Shown piece after piece: positions 1 to 7,465 of a DNA stretch of 45,259 bases (position 1 is the first letter of the stretch; every line of letters starts with the position of its first letter). The DNA is from Proteocatella sp041738345 (GTDB lineage: Bacteria > Bacillota > Clostridia > Peptostreptococcales > Filifactoraceae). The notes below the pieces were generated by a model. The model was given only the letters and a program-made list of their open reading frames with translations. It ran no database searches and had not been told where the DNA came from. The translations under genes were made by a program, and so were the position numbers. The stretch covers positions 1 to 45,259 of the forward strand of contig JBGSPX010000061.1 in the NCBI GenBank assembly GCA_041738345.1, in the 5' to 3' direction.

Positions 1-425
1 TCCTTATCATAAGCAAAATTCTTTTCTCCATCTGTAAAAGCAAAAGTATTTTCTTTATTTGGTGGATTTTGTATCCATTTTATTTCGCCTGCATTTTCAG
101 AACTATTTAGCCACTGTCTTATGTTTGAATCTTTCCAATAACTGCTACCGCCTTCTTTTCTTTTTATATTTTTATGATAATCCCCCATTGAGTCAAAAGA
201 TTTTAAGGATAATATTCTGTCTGAAAATATGAGGGGATTTCCGTCTTCATCAATATGAATTACTCTCCAAAGAATAGGCTGTTCAGCATATTTTCCAAAT
301 TCTATATAATCACCTATTTTTAAATCATCCATTGCCATTGTTTGATCAGTAGTATTACTGTTGCATCCTGTTAAAATAAATAAAATACAAGCTAAAATAA
401 TACTAGTTACATGTTTTTTCGTCAT
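1..425 (-). CDS. DUF6273-like lipoprotein, copy 1 (C-terminus outside window)
   Basis: The 5' 141 codons of a third paralogue of the two downstream lipoproteins; the rest lies beyond the left edge. It starts with a lipoprotein signal peptide whose lipobox is LTGC, so the mature protein is probably anchored to the outer face of the membrane. The mature part contains IGDYIEFGKY, PILWRVI and YWKDSNIRQWLNSSENA, the pattern I associate with DUF6273 proteins; the molecular function of that family is unknown. The signal peptide matches copy 2 (MTKKHVTS), while the body (FDSMG, RKEGGSSYW, PPNKEN, DGEKNFAYDK) matches copy 3, so it looks like a mosaic of its two sisters. The weak ribosome binding site GAGAGTGG is shared with copy 2. 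It is the last visible gene of a minus-strand cluster. Confidence 0.8.
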   Translation of the reverse strand, partial: MTKKHVTSIILACILFILTGCNSNTTDQTMAMDDLKIGDYIEFGKYAEQPILWRVIHIDEDGNPLIFSDRILSLKSFDSMGDYHKNIKRKEGGSSYWKDSNIRQWLNSSENAGEIKWIQNPPNKENTFAFTDGEKNFAYDK

Positions 426-440
426 AATCCACTCTCTTTT

Positions 441-779
441 TTAATTGATTTTTAAATATTCATCTTTTATCTTTATTATAATTATCACTGAATATAAAGC
501 TAATGCTATTATTTTAAGAAAAAACATATCAAAATATACAGCTAATACACAAAATATGCCGTTTAAATAAACTAAAATTGGAGGTATTTTCTTTTTTTCG
601 TAATTACTACTCGAAGATTTAAATAAAAACAAACGTATTCCCTCTAATACAATATTTACAATGAAAATATCTATAATTATATTCTTTGGTATTACAGTTA
701 AGCTTAACATTCCAGACACTAAATATATTGTAGAAACAAGTAATACTCCTCTCGAAAATATATGATAGTATTTTTTCAC
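441..779 (-). CDS. Small four-helix membrane protein, unknown function
   Basis: I do not recognise this 112-residue protein. It is strongly hydrophobic, with about four predicted membrane segments separated by a short charged loop (SSSSNYEKKK). I chose the GTG at 777-779 because AGGAGG lies six bases upstream of it; the longer frame from a TTG at 795-797 would put that ribosome binding site inside the coding region. It sits between lipoprotein copies 1 and 2 in the same orientation, 15 bases from copy 1 and 71 bases from copy 2, so it is probably cotranscribed with them. Its position inside a duplicated lipoprotein array suggests that it belonged to the original unit or was inserted during duplication. 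Confidence 0.6.
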   Translation of the reverse strand: MKKYYHIFSRGVLLVSTIYLVSGMLSLTVIPKNIIIDIFIVNIVLEGIRLFLFKSSSSNYEKKKIPPILVYLNGIFCVLAVYFDMFFLKIIALALYSVIIIIKIKDEYLKIN

Positions 780-850
780 AGCATTCCTCCTAAACAATTA
801 TTTAAAATTTAAGTATATTTATACTAAATAATAGCAAATTTTTTTATATT

Positions 851-1852
851 TTATTTTTCCGTTACTATAAATGGTTTTGATTCAGTTCCTTTTCCATAAA
901 CTATACTTGTGTTTGATTTGTCTAAAAATAAAGCTGGTCGAATACCTCCTTTTGAAGGTATAGATGAAATTCCCATTATTACATTCCCATTTTCATCAAT
1001 AGAACTTATTGAAAACGGGCCAGAAGGTGCCGATATAGGAGTTCTTAGCCAGTATATATGAGGTTCATCTTTATTAAGGTCTTTCACTCCTGAATCTGTC
1101 TTAAGCGCTTTATTATTTACCTTTTTTACTACTTCTTTTGTAGGTTTTCCTAGATGATATTCCTCACCTAATATTTTTTTATTATCCCAAATGTAATCAT
1201 CAATTTCCTTTGTAGATAATAAAAATACTTTATCTTCGACAATTTCATAATATGCTGAATCATAATTGTTTACTGACAAATATATCTCTAACCCCGCTGG
1301 AAAATATGTTTCTTCTCCACCTACTTTTTTGTCCATATCAAATTCGTCTAATAATGATTTATGAGAAACAGTTTTAATTATACTTCTTTCATCCTCTGAA
1401 AAATTTCCATCAGCTAGGAATCCCTTTTCATTATCATAAGAAAAACTTTCTTTTGTTCCAATAGCAGTAAATGTATTTTCAGGAGAAGGTGGATTTTGTA
1501 TCCATTTTATTTCTTCTGCATTTTCAGAACTATTCAGCCACTGCCTTATGTTTGAATCTTTCCAATAATTACTGCCTAATTCTTTTCTATCTTCATTCTT
1601 ATGATAAGAACCTTTTGCATCAAACATTTTTAGAGATATAATTTTATCTGAAAATATAAGTGGATTTCCATCTTCATCAATATGAATTACTCTCCAAAGA
1701 ATAGGCTGTTCAGCATATTTTCCAAATTCTATATAATCACCTATTTTTAAATCATCCATTGCAATTGTTTGCTCAGTTGTATTATTATTGCATCCTGTTA
1801 AAACAAATAAAATACAAGCTAAAATAATACTAGTTACATGTTTTTTCGTCAT
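851..1852 (-). CDS. DUF6273-like lipoprotein, copy 2
   Basis: A 333-residue predicted lipoprotein with an N-terminal signal peptide and lipobox LTGC. The mature protein opens with a low-complexity linker and then MAMDD/IAMDD, IGDYIEFGKY and PILWRVI. In the middle it has YWKDSNIRQWLNSSENA, and near the end GGIRPALFLDK, the closing motif I associate with DUF6273. The family is common in clostridial surface proteins; no enzymatic role is known to me. It is nearly identical to copies 1 and 3 over the first 60 or so residues and diverges in the middle (res ~120-290), which looks like a region under relaxed or diversifying selection. It lies 27 bases after copy 3 and is probably in the same transcript. 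Confidence 0.8.
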   Translation of the reverse strand: MTKKHVTSIILACILFVLTGCNNNTTEQTIAMDDLKIGDYIEFGKYAEQPILWRVIHIDEDGNPLIFSDKIISLKMFDAKGSYHKNEDRKELGSNYWKDSNIRQWLNSSENAEEIKWIQNPPSPENTFTAIGTKESFSYDNEKGFLADGNFSEDERSIIKTVSHKSLLDEFDMDKKVGGEETYFPAGLEIYLSVNNYDSAYYEIVEDKVFLLSTKEIDDYIWDNKKILGEEYHLGKPTKEVVKKVNNKALKTDSGVKDLNKDEPHIYWLRTPISAPSGPFSISSIDENGNVIMGISSIPSKGGIRPALFLDKSNTSIVYGKGTESKPFIVTEK

Positions 1853-1879
1853 AATCCACTCTCTTTTTTAATTTTATTT

Positions 1880-2893
1880 TTAAATAATTTGTTTTTTTGT
1901 TACTATAAATGGTTTTGATTCTGTTCCTTTACCAGAAAAAATACTTGTGTTTGATTTGTCTAAAAATAAAGCTGGTCGAATGCCACAAAAAATAGGGCTA
2001 TTAACAAGGGCTTGGCTAACAAAACAATCATCCTCATTGACATGAATAGTTTGTACATTTATTTCTCCATTGTATGGACTAGGAATCCTTAAACAATAAG
2101 CGTAGGGTTTATTGTAATCGAAGATGGAACTTCCAATATAAGGACGGACTTTATATTCAATAGATTTTTTAACGAGATTTTTAGTAGGTTTCCCAATATA
2201 GAAATTATCACTGAAGTCTTTTTTATTTTCGATAACATAAGTTCTAACTTCTTTTATATCTAATAAAAATACTTTATCTTCTACATTTTCATAATAGGCA
2301 TCATCATAATTACCTACAGCAGATGATATTTCTCCATTAGCTACATGTTTAGTAGTTCCTCCAGTTTTTTTATCAATATCTACTTCACATAGTAATGTTT
2401 TATGGAGTACAGGATGTATAATAAACCTTTCATCTTCTGTAAAATTACCATCAGATAAAAATCCTTTTTCTTTATCATATGCAAAATTCTTTTCTCCATC
2501 TGTAAAAGTAAATATATTTTCTTTATTTGGTGGATTTTGTATCCATTTTATTTCGCCTGCATTTTCAGAACTATTGAGCCATTGTCTTATGTTTGAATCT
2601 TTCCAATAACTGCTACCGCCTTCTTTTCTTTCTGTATTTTTATGATACTTTCCCATTGAATCAAAAGCTTTTAAGGATAGTATTCTATCTGAAAATAGAA
2701 GAGGATTTCCATCTTCATCAATATGAATTACTCTCCAAAGAATAGGCTGTTCATCATATTTTCCAAATTCTATATAATCACCTATTTTTAAATCATCCAT
2801 TGCCATTGTTTGCTCAGTTGTATTATTACTGCATCCTGTTAAAACAAATAAAACACAGGCTAAAATAATACTAATTACATATTTTTTCTGCAT
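1880..2893 (-). CDS. DUF6273-like lipoprotein, copy 3 (first gene of the cluster)
   Basis: A 337-residue predicted lipoprotein, the promoter-proximal member of the tandem family. It has a signal peptide ending in LTGC, followed by IGDYIEFGKYDEQPILWRVI, YWKDSNIRQWLNSSENA and a C-terminal CGIRPALFLDK. Unlike copies 1 and 2 it starts MQKKYVIS and has a better ribosome binding site (AGAGGAG, seven bases upstream). The central region differs substantially from copy 2, whereas the N-terminal third and the last 30 residues are almost unchanged. An extended -10 promoter lies about 40 bases upstream. Function is unknown; surface localisation is inferred from the lipobox. Confidence 0.8.
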   Translation of the reverse strand: MQKKYVISIILACVLFVLTGCSNNTTEQTMAMDDLKIGDYIEFGKYDEQPILWRVIHIDEDGNPLLFSDRILSLKAFDSMGKYHKNTERKEGGSSYWKDSNIRQWLNSSENAGEIKWIQNPPNKENIFTFTDGEKNFAYDKEKGFLSDGNFTEDERFIIHPVLHKTLLCEVDIDKKTGGTTKHVANGEISSAVGNYDDAYYENVEDKVFLLDIKEVRTYVIENKKDFSDNFYIGKPTKNLVKKSIEYKVRPYIGSSIFDYNKPYAYCLRIPSPYNGEINVQTIHVNEDDCFVSQALVNSPIFCGIRPALFLDKSNTSIFSGKGTESKPFIVTKKQII

Positions 2894-2933
2894 AAAAACT
2901 CCTCTTTGTTAAAAAATAAATTACATTAAGTAC

Positions 2934-2942
2934 ATTATAACA
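2934..2942 (-). promoter_or_regulatory. Extended -10 promoter for the lipoprotein cluster
   Basis: On the minus strand this reads TGTTATAAT, an extended -10 element with a perfect TATAAT. No good -35 is present at 17 bases, as is usual for extended -10 promoters. It lies about 40 bases upstream of lipoprotein copy 3. Confidence 0.55.
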
Positions 2943-2965
2943 TAAACCAAATCGCTCTCTAACGG

Positions 2966-3001
2966 TTAATTTCAACATCAATCTATATTAATTTCAACAT
3001 C
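2966..3001. repeat. Direct repeat in a divergent intergenic region, possible operator
   Basis: The 14-mer TTAATTTCAACATC occurs at 2966-2979 and again at 2988-3001, a period of 22 bases or about two helical turns. The pair lies between the lipoprotein promoter and the queD-like gene. A short inverted repeat AGGTT/AACCT follows at 3003-3018. Binding by a regulator is inference only. Confidence 0.4.
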
Positions 3002-3094
3002 TAGGTTGTTTTTAACCTTCTCTGATGGGTACATATCCAAATAAGGTAACCATTTCACCCATAAATAATACTTATACTGAGAAGGAGAATTATT

Positions 3095-3658
3095 ATGAGA
3101 AGTTTTACTAAACTAGATTTGCAATACGCTCACAGATTTTATGGTTTCAAAGGCGAAGCACAGTATTTGCATGGTCATACTGGAATACTTACAATTGAAG
3201 TTGAAGATACTGTAAACATGGGCGTAAATATGGTGTTTCCGTGTAATGAAATCCAAAAAACAGCTTGGGAAGTATTGCAAAACTTTGACCATGCTCTAAT
3301 TTTAAGAGAAGATGACCCATTACTACCTGCCATTCTCGGAGTATATGAAGCACAAGGGATTAAAAATGGTGCTCCTACAAATAATCAAAAAGGACCTGCT
3401 TTTAAAACAGAACTTGCAACGGCTTATCCCGAATGTCGCTTAGTAGTTACTAAAGAAACAATGACTGTTGAAGGCATGATTAAAATAGTTTATGATTTAC
3501 TAAAGGATAAATTAAATATAGTTAAACTAACATTTACAAGTGGCGTAAACGGTGCTACTGAAGAATATGAGTCACACATGGATATGGACCGTTGTCCATT
3601 ATGTGGTATTTCATTAGATGAAAATGGCGTATGTCATAAATGTGGTTACAAAAAATAA
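3095..3658 (+). CDS. QueD/PTPS-family protein with C-terminal zinc ribbon
   Basis: A 187-residue member of the 6-pyruvoyltetrahydropterin / 6-carboxytetrahydropterin synthase family (COG0720), which includes the QueD step of queuosine synthesis. Zinc-ligand histidines are visible at H13, H26 and H28 (YAHRF and LHGH), and NFDHALIL matches the family Asp-His motif. The catalytic cysteine usually found four residues before the HGH motif is replaced by alanine (EAQYLHGH), with a glutamate at 21. The usual C-terminal pterin-binding glutamate is also not obvious. The last 25 residues add CPLCG...CHKCG, a four-cysteine zinc ribbon absent from ordinary QueD. The ribosome binding site GAAGGAG is good. 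No other queuosine or folate gene is nearby, so substrate and activity are uncertain. Confidence 0.75.
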   Translation: MRSFTKLDLQYAHRFYGFKGEAQYLHGHTGILTIEVEDTVNMGVNMVFPCNEIQKTAWEVLQNFDHALILREDDPLLPAILGVYEAQGIKNGAPTNNQKGPAFKTELATAYPECRLVVTKETMTVEGMIKIVYDLLKDKLNIVKLTFTSGVNGATEEYESHMDMDRCPLCGISLDENGVCHKCGYKK

Positions 3659-3726
3659 TATCCTTATTTCAAAAAATGATGCAATCTTAAATGGTGTTTT
3701 TTGACAGTAAAAAATAAACCAATTAT

Positions 3727-3780
3727 AATCCTAGATTATTCAACACTATAAACAGTGTTTTTAATAATCTAGGATTTTTT
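3727..3780 (+). terminator. Rho-independent terminator after the queD-like gene
   Basis: A long hairpin with arms AATCCTAGATTATT and AATAATCTAGGATT, an inner ACACT/AGTGT stem, and a run of six T at 3775-3780. Confidence 0.85.
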
Positions 3781-3862
3781 ATGTTTTTTAATAAAAATTT
3801 TATTATTGTGGTGTATTATTTAATTAAATGATATAGTATTTATTGAAGGGGTGGTATTTATT

Positions 3863-4036
3863 ATGAAAAATTACATCGAAGAAACTATGCTAATTATAGC
3901 TTTCATCTTTATGTGCTTACATATTTACGATAAATTTTGTGAAGAAAAAGGATTCATTTATTCAGATCAATTTGTATTTATTTTCCCAATAGCTCTTTTG
4001 GGTGTATTGCTATTTATTGTTTCTAATAAAAAATAA
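3863..4036 (+). CDS. Small two-helix membrane protein, unknown function
   Basis: A 57-residue hydrophobic protein that I do not recognise. It has two predicted membrane segments (around LIIAFIFMCLHIY and FIFPIALLGVLLFIV) joined by a short acidic and basic loop, and it ends in NKK. I chose the ATG at 3863 because AAGGGGTGG lies about eight bases upstream; the in-frame GTG at 3851 falls inside that site. An AT-only hairpin (AATAAAAAATA/TATTTTTTATT, about 4026-4065) follows and may end the transcript. It could be a standalone small membrane protein or a partner of the next gene. Confidence 0.5.
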   Translation: MKNYIEETMLIIAFIFMCLHIYDKFCEEKGFIYSDQFVFIFPIALLGVLLFIVSNKK

Positions 4037-4156
4037 TTAGTAACTCTAACTATTTTTTATTTAATGTATTAGTTATATAAAGTCATGATACAATATAATT
4101 AATATTTTTTATAAATTTTATTATTTTACACTTTATCTAATTTAAGGGGGATTACA

Positions 4157-4648
4157 ATGATAAGTAAAAGTTATGGATTTTTAAAAAAAATTTTTTATGT
4201 TATTCTTTTTAGCTTAATTTTATTATCTTTTTATTTTTTAAATAATATTTTTTATTATTTAGTTGATGGTAATATTACTTTTGAGTTTTTAATTTCAAAT
4301 ATATTTGTTATCATAACTTATTCTCTTTTTGCTTTAATTTTATTTTTCTTTTTAATGTTACTAAATTCTATAGAACATAATATGTTTTCAAAAGAAAATA
4401 TTAGATATTCTCAGATAATAGCTCGTGTTTTTATTGCTATAACTATATTAGAATTTCTTTATATAAATATAAAAATTGATTCAACTGGTGTAGGCCTGTA
4501 TTTTCTAGATATAGATAATATAGTTGTATTTTCGGCATTTAATTATTTGGTCTTTTCAATATTAACCTTTATCTTTAAGCAATTATCATGCTCAAACAAT
4601 ATAAATACTGAAGTTGATTTAATGTCAAAAAATGATGCAGTTTTATAA
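4157..4648 (+). CDS. Four-helix membrane protein, DUF2975-like
   Basis: A 163-residue integral membrane protein with about four predicted helices. The segment HNMFSKENIRYSQIIARVFIA resembles the FT.EN......G pattern between helices 2 and 3 of DUF2975 proteins, but this is by eye and weak. DUF2975 genes are often followed by a small HTH regulator; none is present here. The ribosome binding site AAGGGGG lies seven bases before the ATG. The stop codon is inside the hairpin shared with the convergent regulator gene. Composition is extremely AT-rich, with many TTT and ATA codons. Confidence 0.6.
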   Translation: MISKSYGFLKKIFYVILFSLILLSFYFLNNIFYYLVDGNITFEFLISNIFVIITYSLFALILFFFLMLLNSIEHNMFSKENIRYSQIIARVFIAITILEFLYINIKIDSTGVGLYFLDIDNIVVFSAFNYLVFSILTFIFKQLSCSNNINTEVDLMSKNDAVL

Positions 4649-4664
4649 ACTGCATCATTTTTTT
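4630..4664. terminator. Bidirectional terminator between convergent genes
   Basis: The arms AAATGATGCAGTTT and AAACTGCATCATTT around a TAT loop are perfectly paired and flanked by an A-run and a T-run, so the hairpin can work both ways. The stop codons of both flanking genes lie inside it. Confidence 0.85.
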
Positions 4665-5812
4665 GAGAAAGTTATAATATCTTTTAGATGTTCTTCACTT
4701 CCTATGAAGTATTCAAAAAATAGTTTTGATTTCGCATCCATTTTTTCTCTATTGTATATATTTACTTTTATCTTAAGTTTTTCATTTAGCTTTTTTAACA
4801 CACTTCTCAAAGTCATATAAAGCTTTATGTCATTTACTTGAAACTGCACTAATCCATCTGCTTCTTCGTATTCTATAAATGCTATACTTGAAAAAACCTG
4901 AATAATATTTTTACTGATTAATTTTAGGTTTAGCTCTTTATCTAAAGCTCTTATTTGTTCTATAAGTTGACTTATACACAAATACTCTATGTTTTTGTTA
5001 CTATACTTATTTAGCTCTAATTCTCTTATTTCATTATTTTGATTTTCAAAATCTATCTCATCATTTATAAGCTTTATGTATAACTCTTTCAGTTTTGTTT
5101 TTGCCCCAATATTAAGCTCTGCCCTAAGAATACTATCACATTTTTTGTACTGAGAAATCGCCTTGTGCCGCTCTCCAAGTCTTGTATATTCAAGCATTAA
5201 ATTATAGTGGCATTCTTCATCGTAAGGATTACACGTAAGGATTTCATCTAATATCTCTATTTTTTGTTCATGTAAATCCGTATTTTTTAGCAGTGAATAC
5301 ATCTGATTTAAACAGCTTATATATAATTTTTGATATTTAACGCGATTTACAAGTATCCACTCATAAAATTCCTCTGAATCCTTGATATGCATCTGTTCAA
5401 GAAATTCACCTTTGAATTCATTTTTTATATGTTTTAAATCTTCAATCGAGAAAAGCTGTACAGCTTTTTCTTCAAGTTTATTTACTTTTATTATGTCTGC
5501 CTCAAACTTGTACTCTGGATTTATATAGCAATATTCCTTATTACTTATAATAAGCTCATTTTCATTTGCATCTTTTGGAATTATCTTTTTTATGCTCCAC
5601 AAATTGTACCGCAAGTTGTAGCCTGCATTGTCATATTTTTCAGACCAAAGCAGGTCAGATATTTTTTCTCTAGTAATTTTTTTATTATAATTAGCTACTA
5701 AAAACATAATTATTGCTACTGATTTTGAACTTAATTTTGTAGTTATATCCTCATTTTCAAAATATATGCCGACATTTCCAAAAAGATTTATTGTAAGTGT
5801 ATCATTAATCAT
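4655..5812 (-). CDS. AfsR/SARP-type regulator with BTAD domain
   Basis: A 385-residue predicted transcription factor. Residues ~1-100 look like a winged-helix DNA-binding domain of the OmpR/SARP kind (LSSKSVAIIMFLVAN, ITREKISDLLW, NLRYNLWSIKKII). Residues ~105-245 resemble the bacterial transcriptional activator domain, with TPR-like helices (NPYDEECHYNLMLEYTRLGERHKAISQYKK and the LNIGAKTKLKELY ending). Residues 260-385 are not recognised. The ATG overlaps the stop of the upstream amidohydrolase by four bases (ATGA), the classic arrangement for translational coupling, so it probably regulates, or is made with, that gene. It could control use of the amidohydrolase substrate. Confidence 0.75.
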   Translation of the reverse strand: MINDTLTINLFGNVGIYFENEDITTKLSSKSVAIIMFLVANYNKKITREKISDLLWSEKYDNAGYNLRYNLWSIKKIIPKDANENELIISNKEYCYINPEYKFEADIIKVNKLEEKAVQLFSIEDLKHIKNEFKGEFLEQMHIKDSEEFYEWILVNRVKYQKLYISCLNQMYSLLKNTDLHEQKIEILDEILTCNPYDEECHYNLMLEYTRLGERHKAISQYKKCDSILRAELNIGAKTKLKELYIKLINDEIDFENQNNEIRELELNKYSNKNIEYLCISQLIEQIRALDKELNLKLISKNIIQVFSSIAFIEYEEADGLVQFQVNDIKLYMTLRSVLKKLNEKLKIKVNIYNREKMDAKSKLFFEYFIGSEEHLKDIITFSKK

Positions 5813-7368
5813 TTCAACTCCACTCCATCTCTAACATATATTGCTTTCCCATTTTTTATAACTATATCTATGGCAATATCCTTTATTTTACTATTTTGAA
5901 CTTGCTCCATATTTTTATCTAATACCACTAAATCAGCCCTTTTTCCAATAGCTATACTTCCCTTATCTTTTTCTTGGTTTACTGCATATGCTGAATTTAT
6001 AGTAAAAATTCTTACGGCTTCATCTATGGTTATCGCATAATCCTTTTTAGGATGATTCACAGCTGAATGAATTCCAAGAAGTGGGTCTATTGGTGTAAGA
6101 TAGCTATCTGAGCCTCCACAAATCATGATTCCTTCATCTATTATCTGTCTAAACATATTGGTTCTCAGATGTCTTTCGCCTAAAGCTTCCTCATATAATT
6201 CATTGTAGCTACTCTAAAACATCCCGTCTTGATTTCCAAGTATGGTTTCAAAAGAAGGTTGCATAGATAATATAAGCCCTAGCGCTTTGGTTCTTTTTAT
6301 TTGAGAATCACTCAAAAGCTCTGCATGTTCCACCCGATGTCTTAAATTTTTAGTTTTACAAAGCCCTTGAGCATATTCATGCGCTAAAATCACCTGTTCA
6401 AACGCTCTGTCTCCTACTGCATGAAGTCCTATTTGGATCGAATTTCTGTAACACTCCAGCACTAAATTATTAAGTTCATCCTGACTAAAATACAAATCCC
6501 CATTACTATTAGTGTCTGCATAATTTTCAAAAAGTGCTGCATTTCTAGAGGTAAATGAACCATCAACGCCTATATCTCCACCAATTCGATTCATACCTCT
6601 TGCTTTGACTTCATCCACATCTGTTATATTGTAATAGAGTTCTATATCAATTGGTAGTTTTTTTATAAATTTTAAAAATTTTTCATAATCATCTCTGTGA
6701 TTTATAAGACTTGATTCTATAGCTACTATTGTGGTAACGCCCTTTGGAATTACCTTTTCTGTTACATATTTTTTTATCATTTCACATTTTTCTTCAAATG
6801 TATAAAGACTCATTATTCTATTTTTAGCATATGAGTTAGCTTCATGCTCCAAAAGACCTGTAATTATACTATTTTCATCTATATTTAACCCGTTTAAATT
6901 AAATGGAATTTTTATAAGTTCAAGTGCTTTGGAATTAAGAATACTCTGATGCCAGTCTTTACTTGCAATCCATACAGGGTATTCTGGACACATTTTATCA
7001 AGCTCTCTTCTTGTTGGAAGCCGTCTTTCTTTTAAGGTATGATAATGAAGCGAAAACCCCATAATCAGTTTTTTGTCTGGACGTTTCTGTTTTGCTTCAT
7101 TTAGCTGTTTTTCTATGTAATCAAAATCTGTAGCCCTTCCAAAGTCTATGTTCATATCATTTATAACAGTTTCATCTAAATGAACATGGCTGTCAAAAAA
7201 ACCTGGAAATACGCTTTTTCCTTTTAGGTCAATTACTTCCTCTTGAGCTACTAAATATTTTTCATAAGTTTCTCCATGTCCTAAATCTTTTATTCTCCTA
7301 TTTTCAAGTTTAACCCAATTATAGTTTTTATCATTAAAATTTTTTATATCCCCATTAATTAATAACAA
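5809..7368 (-). pseudogene. Amidohydrolase (Amidohydro_3/YtcJ-like) interrupted by an in-frame TAG
   Basis: Two open stretches in one frame form a single metal-dependent hydrolase of about 519 codons broken only by a TAG at 6214-6216. The N-terminal part carries the metal-binding SHVHLDE, LHAVGDRAFE and RVEHAELLSD. After the stop the frame continues through ALGERHLRTN to GGSDSYLTPIDPLLG, which holds the catalytic aspartate, and a normal C-terminus (GKRADLVVLDKN). Read-through of one codon would restore the whole protein; the truncated form lacks the aspartate and should be inactive. I place the start at the TTG 7366-7368, preceded by AGAGGTGAG, because a TATAAT promoter sits inside any longer frame. 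The stop overlaps the SARP-type regulator by four bases. A sequencing error, a recent nonsense mutation or programmed read-through are all possible. Confidence 0.8.
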
Positions 7369-7401
7369 TATACTCACCTCTACTATACTTTTAATTACAA
7401 T

Positions 7402-7410
7402 ATTATACCA
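7402..7410 (-). promoter_or_regulatory. Extended -10 promoter of the amidohydrolase-regulator unit
   Basis: The minus strand reads TGGTATAAT, a TG-extended perfect -10. It follows directly on the rocB terminator and lies about 34 bases upstream of the proposed TTG start. Confidence 0.6.
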
Positions 7411-7418
7411 CAAAAGCC

Positions 7419-7456
7419 AAAAAGCACGTAAACCTTCATAAGTTTATGTGCTTTTT
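7419..7456 (-). terminator. Rho-independent terminator of agcS-rocB
   Basis: On the minus strand AAAAAGCAC and GTGCTTTTT (continuing with TAAAC-type pairs inside) form a hairpin ending in a T-rich run, ten bases after the rocB stop. Confidence 0.8.
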
Positions 7457-7465
7457 GATGTATTT

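Noticed and set aside
3003..3094. A preQ1 riboswitch before the queD-like gene
   Set aside because: The sequence GGTAACCATTTCACC followed by an A-rich stretch is suggestive, but the conserved preQ1-I loop and tail do not align, and the stem would have only three pairs.
4632..4820. A 62-codon plus-strand frame
   Set aside because: It is antisense to the SARP-type regulator, begins inside the terminator hairpin and has no ribosome binding site.
7369..7413. A longer N-terminus for the amidohydrolase
   Set aside because: The added codons cover the TATAAT promoter and the AGAGGTGAG site, so they are not likely to be transcribed, let alone translated.
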